From assembly GCA_038205115.1 (NCBI GenBank), contig JBBRCE010000023.1:8389-72388 (forward strand): a stretch of 64,000 nucleotides of DNA, given 5' to 3'. Below, piece after piece: positions 57,797-64,000 of this stretch. The notes under the pieces were generated by a model. The model was not told the DNA's origin, searched no databases, and worked only from the letters and a program-made list of their open reading frames with translations. The position numbers and the translations under genes are program-made. The DNA is from JBBRCE01 sp038205115. GTDB taxonomy: Bacteria; Planctomycetota; Planctomycetia; Pirellulales; JBBRCE01. Numbering within the stretch: the stretch's first letter is position 1; each line of letters opens with the position of its first letter.

Positions 57797-59632
57797 GCCG
57801 CCGCCTTCCAAATGCACCAGCAGCAGCGCCACATCGGCTGGCGTAATGCCGCTGATGCGGCTGGCTTGCGACAAGCTGGCAGGGCGAACTCGCAATAGTT
57901 TTTCGCGGGCTTCGCTGCGCAATTGACTGATACGATTGAAATCGAAGCTGTCGGGAATGCGCTTATCGGCTAGCTTGCGTTGCCGCTGCACGTCTAACTC
58001 CTGCCGGGCAACGTAACCGGCATACTTCACATCGTACGTGACTTGCTCGGCGACATCGGCGGTAACTTCTGCCAGCGCCGGGCAACGCGCAACGAGCTCT
58101 TCCCAAGTGGTTTCCGTTTTCCGAAAATACTTGCCGAGCGTGCCGTCTTCGCAGCGCGTGGCCTCAAGTAACTCCATCACGCGGACAATCTCTCGCTCTT
58201 TCTGCTGATAACGCTGCCAGCGCTGATCGTCCACCAGCCCAATTTGCCGACCGATGGGAGTCAAGCGGCGATCAGCATTGTCTTGCCGCAGCGACAGCCG
58301 ATATTCCGCGCGGCTGGTAAACATGCGGTACGGCTCGTCCACGCCACGCGTTACCAGATCGTCAACCAGCACACCTATATAGGCGCGATCGCGATCGAGC
58401 ACCACCGGTTCAGCGCCGCGCAGTTTTTGCGCGGCGTTAATGCCGGCCATTAGACCTTGAGCGCCGGCTTCTTCGTAACCCGTTGTGCCGTTAATCTGTC
58501 CGGCGAAGTAGAGCCCCGCCACGCTCTTGGTTTCCAGGCTCGGGCGCAATTGTTCCGGCGGGCAAAAGTCATACTCCACGGCGTAGCCATAGCGCATGAT
58601 TTCCGCATTTTGCAAACCGGGGATCAATCGCAGGATGGCGTCTTGCACGTCGCGCGGCAAGCTGGTGGAAATGCCGTTGACGTAAACTTCGCGGGTGTGG
58701 CGGCCTTCTGGCTCCAAAAACAACTGGTGGCCGGTCTTTTCGGCAAAGCGGACGACTTTGTCTTCGATTGAAGGACAGTACCGCGGACCGCGCGAATGGA
58801 TTTGACCCGAGTACATCGGCGCGCGATGCAGATTTGCGCGAATCAGTTCATGAACGTGCTCGTTGGTGTGCGTGATCCAGCAGGGAAGTTGGTCGAGCGT
58901 GAGTTTTTCGGTCAGAAACGAAAATGGCTGCGGTTGCTCGTCGCCCGGCTGCTCTTCGGTTTGCGAGTAATCGATGGTTCGGCCGTTGAGTCGTGGCGGC
59001 GTACCGGTTTTGAAGCGGGCCAGTTCGAAGTTCAGCCGCTGCAGCGCGCCGCTGATGCCGGCGGTGGTGCCTTCGCCAGCGCGGCCGCCAGGCGTTTTGG
59101 TTTCGCCGGTATGCATCAAGGCTTGCAGAAAGGTGCCGGTGGTCAGAATCACTGCCCGCGCGCGATACTCGGCATCGCCCCGTACGCGCACGCCCACGAT
59201 CCGCTGCCGGCAGCCATCGCCGACGTCGGGCATCTCTTCCGTCAGCAAGTCTTCGACCACTTCTTGACGCAGCACCAGGTTAGGCTGATCTTCGACGATT
59301 TGTTTAACCGCGAGCTGGTAGGCCTTTTTGTCGGCCTGCGCGCGGGGGCTATGCATCGCCGGACCTTTGCGGCGATTGAGCATCCGAAACTGAATGCCAG
59401 TGGCGTCGATGGCGCGTCCCATCGCGCCGCCCAGCGCGTCGATCTCGCGGACGATCTGCCCTTTGGCCACGCCGCCAATTGCCGGATTGCAACTCATCTG
59501 CCCGACGGTGTCGCAATTTGTGGTGAGCAGTCCGGTCCGCGCGCCGAGCCGGGCGGCCGCCAGCGCCGCTTCGGTGCCGGCATGGCCTGCGCCAATTACC
59601 AGCACATCGTATTCGTAGGTCGAAGAGTTCAT
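57776..59632 (-). CDS. mnmG: tRNA uridine-5-carboxymethylaminomethyl modification enzyme
   Basis: This is a 618-residue flavoprotein of standard MnmG (GidA) length. VIGAGHAGTEAALAAARLG is the FAD-binding loop at residues 12-30, NPAIGGVAKGQIVREIDALGG and MLNRRKGPAMHSPRAQADK are the GidA signatures, and the C-terminal helical domain (from about 540) binds MnmE and tRNA. With MnmE it makes the 5-carboxymethylaminomethyl or taurinomethyl-type group on wobble uridine. The end (GGGKKNSGT) lies over the plus-strand terminator. It leads a minus-strand run with dinB-like, membrane and mlaD-like genes upstream, at distances of about 100 bp. Confidence 0.96.
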   Translation of the reverse strand: MNSSTYEYDVLVIGAGHAGTEAALAAARLGARTGLLTTNCDTVGQMSCNPAIGGVAKGQIVREIDALGGAMGRAIDATGIQFRMLNRRKGPAMHSPRAQADKKAYQLAVKQIVEDQPNLVLRQEVVEDLLTEEMPDVGDGCRQRIVGVRVRGDAEYRARAVILTTGTFLQALMHTGETKTPGGRAGEGTTAGISGALQRLNFELARFKTGTPPRLNGRTIDYSQTEEQPGDEQPQPFSFLTEKLTLDQLPCWITHTNEHVHELIRANLHRAPMYSGQIHSRGPRYCPSIEDKVVRFAEKTGHQLFLEPEGRHTREVYVNGISTSLPRDVQDAILRLIPGLQNAEIMRYGYAVEYDFCPPEQLRPSLETKSVAGLYFAGQINGTTGYEEAGAQGLMAGINAAQKLRGAEPVVLDRDRAYIGVLVDDLVTRGVDEPYRMFTSRAEYRLSLRQDNADRRLTPIGRQIGLVDDQRWQRYQQKEREIVRVMELLEATRCEDGTLGKYFRKTETTWEELVARCPALAEVTADVAEQVTYDVKYAGYVARQELDVQRQRKLADKRIPDSFDFNRISQLRSEAREKLLRVRPASLSQASRISGITPADVALLLVHLEGGGKKNSGT

Positions 59633-59736
59633 CCCGTCATGATAACAGCAGGACGGATTTTGTGGGCGAAAACGCGTGCCGAGTTATAAATCGCCGGTGC
59701 GACTTGAAATCTGCAATTGTCGTTGATTTATCGCAA

Positions 59737-60219
59737 TTAGAACTTCGCGGGGCGACCGAGTTGCCGACGGACCACCGACCATTGCCCGCAATGCATGAGC
59801 CAATGGCTGCCTTGCATCGAAAACAGCGACCCCATGGTGGGCGCGTACGGCAGGCCAGTTTGTTTGTCGAAATCGGCGTCGGAGAGCTTGCCCATCGCGG
59901 CCAGCGTGGCGGCGCGCTGCTCACGATAGGTCTTGAGCAGTTCGTCTTTCTTGACGAAGAAGTTGGGATCGTCGTTTTTGTCGTGATCGCGGCCGTATTT
60001 TTCGGCAAAGCCGGCCGGCAGTGGCGGCATTTCGCCAGGCGCAGCTTTTTCGACCAGCGAATTTTCGGAAACGATCAAATGGCCGAGCTGCCAATTGGTG
60101 TGATTACAGCCTTCGCAGGGGCGTTTGAGAAGTTCGGCGTCGGTCATGTCTTCCAAGATCATCAGCGAAATCATTTCGGCCGTGTCGAGAGTTTGCTTGA
60201 TCGCTTCGCGCGTGTTCAT
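59737..60219 (-). CDS. DinB-family protein
   Basis: This is a 160-residue four-helix bundle protein. It starts NTREAIKQTLDTAEMISLMIL, then HTNWQLGHLIVSENSL carries the first conserved His, and HWLMHCGQWSVVRRQLGRP the pair in the last helix. DinB-like proteins bind a divalent metal through three His and act in thiol (for example bacillithiol) transfer or have unknown roles. ATG 60219 has AGGAAA upstream and is preferred to a long upstream frame with no domain. Confidence 0.85.
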   Translation of the reverse strand: MNTREAIKQTLDTAEMISLMILEDMTDAELLKRPCEGCNHTNWQLGHLIVSENSLVEKAAPGEMPPLPAGFAEKYGRDHDKNDDPNFFVKKDELLKTYREQRAATLAAMGKLSDADFDKQTGLPYAPTMGSLFSMQGSHWLMHCGQWSVVRRQLGRPAKF

Positions 60220-60319
60220 CTTCGGATTTCCTAGGCGACTGGTGAAGGCAGAGGTTGTTTCCGATATTTTACCGAACGGTAACCGCGCGGCTAGGGCGCG
60301 AACCGCGTCGTGAATCGTT

Positions 60320-60751
60320 TCAGTCCGTTTTGTCGCCCGGCTTGCCGGTGTGCGGATTAACGTTGCCTTTTTCGCTCCAGTTGTTGCTGGCGTCGCCATC
60401 GGCCCTGCTGCGCCAATGTCCTTGCACCTTGGCGCCATCAACTTTGGTGTAGGGTTCGACCCAAACGTCACCGGCATGTTCGCCCGGCGGCTCGGTTTGC
60501 AGTGGCCGATTTCGGCGGAACAGCAGATTGCCGTCGCCGTATCGGCCATCGGCCCAAGCGGCGGCAATTCCCAGTAGCAGTCCGAAGCCTGCGCCGACGA
60601 TCATGGCCCGATTGCGGCGCTTGGCGACAATTTCGGCTTCAAGCTCCGGCGAAGGATGAATCAGCACCGAATGTCGCGGCGGTCGGCCCCAGATCATCAA
60701 GGCCACGCCAGCGCCGAGTAGCACACAAGCGACCATCACCAAATAGATCAT
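60320..60751 (-). CDS. Small membrane protein with GHWRS-NNWS-NPYTG-type tail
   Basis: This is a 143-residue protein. Membrane segments lie at residues about 3-20 and 49-66. The C-terminal 40 residues (VEPYTKVDGAKVQGHWRSR, then NNWSEKGNVNPHTG) match a short conserved motif that recurs at the end of many bacterial proteins (GHxRS/T...NNxS..GNxNPxTG). Its role is unknown. ATG 60751 was chosen over an upstream frame. It follows the MlaD-like gene by 92 bp. Confidence 0.65.
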   Translation of the reverse strand: MIYLVMVACVLLGAGVALMIWGRPPRHSVLIHPSPELEAEIVAKRRNRAMIVGAGFGLLLGIAAAWADGRYGDGNLLFRRNRPLQTEPPGEHAGDVWVEPYTKVDGAKVQGHWRSRADGDASNNWSEKGNVNPHTGKPGDKTD

Positions 60752-60843
60752 CGTTCTTATCCAAACTGCGCATTGCCGGTGGTTCGTCGCGATTGCCAGC
60801 GGCACGGGGCGCCACGGCAAACTTCAAGGCTCTATTTGAACCG

Positions 60844-61251
60844 CTAGGAACCGGAAGTGGAAGTCGCCGGCGCGATGGCAGGCGGACGCGCGCCGCCCGA
60901 CGAGGTTGGGCGATTAGGCCGGACGAACTCAATCTCGGCGTCGCCCAGCAATGATGTCGTGTAGGTGGCCGTTTCTTCGCTCGAAAGCTTGTAGGCGCTG
61001 TCGATCGACAGCAACACGCGGACGTAATCGTCGGTCAGTTCCACTTTGGTCACGCTGCCAATCAGTACGCCGCGGCGACGGACCGGCGTGCCTTCAGCCA
61101 CGCCGCGAGCGGTTGGCAACTCGACCGTCACCGGATACGACCCTCGCAAAAACGCCGGCCGATCGCGAAATAAAATCACCAACACCACGCCAATGATGGC
61201 GGTGGCCAGCACCAACACGCCCACCCGAAATTGCATTGTCCGTTCGTCCAT
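60844..61251 (-). CDS. Short MlaD/MCE-domain membrane protein
   Basis: This is a 135-residue protein with one N-terminal membrane helix (about residues 9-27) and a single MCE domain (TARGVAEGTPVRRRGVLIG, VRVLLSID, TSLLGDAEIEFVRP). MCE proteins form hexameric rings that carry lipids across the periplasm. Most have a longer helical C terminus, which is missing here; the 20-residue end is Pro/Ser/Thr-rich. No MlaE/MlaF partner is in the window. A stop at the end is followed by another in-frame stop, so there is no hidden extension. Confidence 0.82.
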   Translation of the reverse strand: MDERTMQFRVGVLVLATAIIGVVLVILFRDRPAFLRGSYPVTVELPTARGVAEGTPVRRRGVLIGSVTKVELTDDYVRVLLSIDSAYKLSSEETATYTTSLLGDAEIEFVRPNRPTSSGGARPPAIAPATSTSGS

Positions 61252-61408
61252 GGCGCTGCTTATCTGTCTGTGGGCAGGTGAAATCGTTGGTGGCGAGACG
61301 GTTGCCCGGCAAAGTCGGCCTTAACTCTAGCCTAATTCGTGGTTCGCCCCAGGTACAGCAGTTTCTGCGCAATGAAGGCGGTAAATCGAACTCCGCGGCC
61401 AGTCATTG

Positions 61409-62185
61409 CTAATCGACCATCCGGGCAAAGAGCCGCCGGGCATTGGCCGTGGTTTGCGCCGCAAAGGCTTCGACCGCTTGCCCGCGCCCTTCGGCCATGC
61501 AGGCGGCGGTGAGCAGCACGTTGGCTGGCTCGTTGCGTTTGCCGCGCAGCGGCTGCGGCGAGAGATATGGGCTGTCGGTTTCGACCAAGATCCGTTCGGC
61601 GGGAATTGTGGCAGCCACGTCCCGTAGCGGCTGCGACTTTTTAAATGTGACCATGCCAGCGAAGCTGATATACATGCCCAACGACACGCATTCGGCCGCG
61701 GTTTCGGCCGTGCCGGTAAACGAATGCATCACGCCGCGGAGCGGGCCACGCGCGGCCGCCGCACGGAGCATGGCCAGCACATCGGAATCGCATTCGCGGC
61801 TGTGCACGATGAACGGCAAGCCGGTTTGCTGCGAAAGCCGAATGTGTCGGTCGAAGTAGTCTTGTTGAAGTTCGAAGGGCGCGTGATCCCAGTAGCGATC
61901 CAATCCTGTTTCGCCCAGCGCCACCACGCGCGGCTGCTGAGCAAGCTGCTCAATCTGCTGCCAATCGTCAGGCAGAGCTTGGCTGCAGTAGTTCGGATGG
62001 ATGCCGACTGCCGCGTCGATGCCGTCGTTCCGCGAGGCAATGTTCAACACCGCCCGGCTCGACGCTACGGTTACGCCCACCGCCAGCATCCGTGAAACGC
62101 CCGCCGCTTGCGCGCGGGCAATCATTTCCGCGCGGTCGCGATCGAAATCGTCGGAATCCAAGTGCGCGTGGGTATCGAAATACAT
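61409..62185 (-). CDS. TatD-family metal-dependent hydrolase
   Basis: This is a 258-residue TIM-barrel enzyme. Metal ligands follow the family order: FDTHAHLD, GETGLDRYW, VHSRE, MHSFTG and ETDSPYL. TatD-type enzymes are 3'-5' DNA/RNA exonucleases or D-amino-acyl-type deacylases. It is transcribed on the minus strand, divergent from the S41 protease gene, and probably stands apart from the MlaD-like gene (157 bp gap). Confidence 0.92.
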   Translation of the reverse strand: MYFDTHAHLDSDDFDRDRAEMIARAQAAGVSRMLAVGVTVASSRAVLNIASRNDGIDAAVGIHPNYCSQALPDDWQQIEQLAQQPRVVALGETGLDRYWDHAPFELQQDYFDRHIRLSQQTGLPFIVHSRECDSDVLAMLRAAAARGPLRGVMHSFTGTAETAAECVSLGMYISFAGMVTFKKSQPLRDVAATIPAERILVETDSPYLSPQPLRGKRNEPANVLLTAACMAEGRGQAVEAFAAQTTANARRLFARMVD

Positions 62186-62457
62186 CAGTCCGGTCTCGGA
62201 GGGAAAAATCGCGGCCGAGTTATTCTCCGCTGGCCGTAGGAGCGTCGAAAGGCAAGTTTACACGCTCCCAGGGCTGGCTGCACGCTTGCGAAGTCCCGGC
62301 GCACCGGCGAAGCGGCCCTGGCCTGTTGCGCAGCGGTTACCGAGCAAGTGGTCGACTCGCTTGTCGCTGGCGAAAACGCGACCTATAATCGTTAAGTTGA
62401 TTACAGATCGCCGGTTGCGATTGCTGTGCGTGTCGCTTCGTTAGGAAAGGGTGGGCC

Positions 62458-64000
62458 ATGATTCGACGCTCGTCATGGATTTGGTTGCTGGCCATTATGG
62501 TTCCCAGCATGGCGGCCATGAGCTTGATCGACCACTACGCAGTTTGGTCGGCGCACGCCGCGCCGCCCAAGCCGGACGCCGTTAAGGCAGACGTCAAGCC
62601 TGCCAGCAAAGAAACGGCCGACACCAAAGAAGCCAAACGCAAACGCGACGAAGAAGACTATCAACTCTATCGCTCATTGGCCGATACCATCGACCAGGTC
62701 GAGCGGAATTACGTCAAGCCGGTCGATCGTCGCGAACTGATGGAAGCGGCCATCAAAGGCGTGATCGGCAAACTGGACCCGTATTCCAGTTACATCAGCC
62801 CCGAGGAATTGGGCGGATTCAAAACGGCTGTGGAAAGTCAATTTGGCGGCATCGGCATTCAGGTTTCGGCCGACGACGGTGTGCTGAAAGTCATCAGCCC
62901 CATGCTCGGCACGCCCGCCTATCGGGCCGGAGTGCAATCCGGCGATCGCATCGTCAAGATTGCCGGCGACACCACGGCCGGCATGACCATCGACGACGCC
63001 GTCCGCAAACTTAAAGGCGAGATCGGCACCAGCGTCAGCATGAGCATCGTGCATGTCGGTAGCGCCAAGCCAGAAGAAGTCACACTCACCCGCGAAAGCA
63101 TCCATGTCGACACCGTGCTGGGCGATACGCGCAAAGAAAACGACAATTGGAATTTCATGTTCGACGCCGACAAAAAAATCGGCTTCATTCGCGTCACGGG
63201 TTTCAGTCGCGAAACCGCGGCCGAACTTCGCAAAGCGCTGAAAGAATTAAAAGCGGCGCACCTGCGTGGGTTGGTGATCGACTTGCGATTCAACCCCGGC
63301 GGACTGCTGACGTCCGCCATCGAAATTTGCGATATGTTCATCGACGACGGCCGCATCGTCAGCACCAAGGGCCGCAACACGCCCGAACGCATTTGGGACG
63401 CCACCAAGTCGGCCGAAAAATTCGACAACTTCCCGATTGCCATTCTGGTCAATCATTATAGCGCGAGCGCCAGCGAGATTTTTTCGGCCTGCATGCAAGA
63501 TCACAAACGCGCGGTGATCATCGGCGAGCGTAGCTGGGGCAAGGGCAGCGTGCAAAACGTCATCGACCTGGAAGACGGCAAGGCCGCGCTCAAGCTGACC
63601 ACCGCCAGCTATTGGCGGCCCAGCGGTCACAACATCCACCGCTTTCCGGACTCCAAAGAAACCGACGAGTGGGGCGTCAAACCCAACGACGGCTACGACG
63701 TGAAACTTAACGATCAAGAAACCACCAAGCTCGTGCAATATCGCCGCATGCGCGACATTCTCGTGGCGCACCACGTGGAAGAAAAACCAGCAGTCGATGG
63801 CGACAAGCCAACCGAAGGCAAGACCGACGCGGATAAAGCCAATGCGCCTAAGTCCGACGATGCCAAGTCCGACGACGCCAAGTCCGACGATGCCAAGTCC
63901 GACGATGCCAAGTCCGACGATGCCAAGTCCGACGATGCCAAGTCCGACGATGCCAAGTCCGACGATGCCAAGTCCGACGATGCCAAGTCCGACGATGCCA
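62458..64000 (+). CDS. S41 (CtpA-type) processing protease, 3' end outside the window
   Basis: 514 codons are visible without a stop. A signal peptide or anchor covers residues 5-24 (with a second hydrophobic stretch near 30). A helical Lys/Asp-rich spacer leads to the S41 N-terminal helices (YRSLADTIDQVERNYV), a PDZ domain (about 130-215) and the protease core. The catalytic Ser lies in the SASASE segment at 335-339 and the Lys is K362 in WGKGSVQ. The C-terminal extension from residue 440 is Lys/Asp/Ala-rich and ends in a KSDDA repeat. Tail-specific proteases of this kind cut exported proteins. AGGAAAGG lies before the ATG. The gene was missed by stop-bounded ORF calling only because it leaves the window. 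Confidence 0.92.
   Translation, partial: MIRRSSWIWLLAIMVPSMAAMSLIDHYAVWSAHAAPPKPDAVKADVKPASKETADTKEAKRKRDEEDYQLYRSLADTIDQVERNYVKPVDRRELMEAAIKGVIGKLDPYSSYISPEELGGFKTAVESQFGGIGIQVSADDGVLKVISPMLGTPAYRAGVQSGDRIVKIAGDTTAGMTIDDAVRKLKGEIGTSVSMSIVHVGSAKPEEVTLTRESIHVDTVLGDTRKENDNWNFMFDADKKIGFIRVTGFSRETAAELRKALKELKAAHLRGLVIDLRFNPGGLLTSAIEICDMFIDDGRIVSTKGRNTPERIWDATKSAEKFDNFPIAILVNHYSASASEIFSACMQDHKRAVIIGERSWGKGSVQNVIDLEDGKAALKLTTASYWRPSGHNIHRFPDSKETDEWGVKPNDGYDVKLNDQETTKLVQYRRMRDILVAHHVEEKPAVDGDKPTEGKTDADKANAPKSDDAKSDDAKSDDAKSDDAKSDDAKSDDAKSDDAKSDDAKSDDAKSDDA
63850..64000 (+). repeat. 15-bp tandem repeat encoding KSDDA
   Basis: Ten full copies of AAGTCCGACGATGCC run head to tail up to the window edge; only the second copy differs (GAC for GAT). 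The array continues beyond the window. It encodes (Lys-Ser-Asp-Asp-Ala)n in the C-terminal tail of the S41 protease. Confidence 0.95.

Noticed and set aside
59737..60567. N-terminal extension of the DinB-like protein to 276 residues
   Set aside because: The added 116 residues have no domain and overlap the small membrane protein gene on the same strand; ATG 60219 has a ribosome site.
60844..61251. A third nonsense-interrupted gene (short MCE protein)
   Set aside because: After the TAG the frame meets another stop four codons on and carries no MCE-like sequence, so this is simply a short protein.
63714..63986. Minus-strand ORF of ASSDL repeats at the window end
   Set aside because: It is the antisense reading of the 15-bp repeat in the S41 protease gene.
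63850..64000. CRISPR-like array
   Set aside because: The units are contiguous 15-mers without spacers and are in frame with a protein.

Overview
The window reads as chromosomal DNA of a planctomycete, most likely of the Pirellulales. The sequence is moderately GC-rich. It carries gene families that are characteristic of that group: a secreted Cys-type sulfatase beside a sialate O-acetylesterase, a DnaJ-like/NPCBM membrane protein, a DUF1559-like protein, PQQ-propeller and DUF11 surface proteins, a helix-turn-helix protein with a C-terminal membrane anchor, DUF2617, and many proteins with signal peptides. I see no rRNA, tRNA, insertion sequence, prophage or CRISPR array. The taxonomic call is inferred from gene content only.

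Layout. 1-10.4 kb: the end of mtnA, an M28 peptidase, a desulforedoxin-like zinc ribbon, a DUF1036-like protein, the divergent esterase/sulfatase pair, a beta-prism protein and a large secreted TPR protein. 10.7-13.4 kb: a bacterial RNA-repair enzyme Pnkp (kinase-phosphatase-ligase) cut in two by an in-frame TAA. 13.5-24 kb: purF, envelope and regulatory genes (secreted protein, HTH-membrane protein, OmpA lipoprotein, NtrB-like kinase), an NtrC-like regulator cut by an in-frame TAG, then half of a sucrose-phosphate-synthase-like glycosyltransferase overlapping a sucrose-phosphate-phosphatase-like HAD enzyme. 24-40 kb: an exported methyltransferase, coaB, an FAH-family enzyme, a CAP-domain protein, an ABC-2 permease, the DnaJ/NPCBM protein, ltaE, a DUF11 protein, a PmtA-like methyltransferase and proC. 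40-46 kb: a DUF1559-like membrane protein, two tandem paralogous zinc-ribbon membrane proteins with a remnant of a third copy, and two secreted proteins.

46-53 kb is the most distinctive part. It is a putative cyanophycin locus in which cyanophycin synthetase (CphA) is fused in one reading frame to a C-terminal SET-domain methyltransferase, with a Shine-Dalgarno-like sequence and ATG at the junction. Across an 826-bp intergenic region, and divergent from it, lie an ABC exporter with an N-terminal zinc-ribbon extension and a DUF1854 gene, both of which belong to families associated with cyanophycin metabolism. 53-64 kb: a BFD-like [2Fe-2S] protein, epmA, an RluA-type pseudouridine synthase, a PQQ-propeller protein, DUF2617, mnmG, dinB-like, a small membrane protein, an MCE/MlaD protein, a TatD nuclease, and an S41 (CtpA-type) protease that runs off the window in a 15-bp tandem repeat.

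The observations most worth checking are the CphA-SET fusion, the two single-codon interruptions in otherwise intact genes, the 68-bp identical repeat left by a paralog remnant, and the structured RNA region with a terminator inside the 3' end of mnmG.
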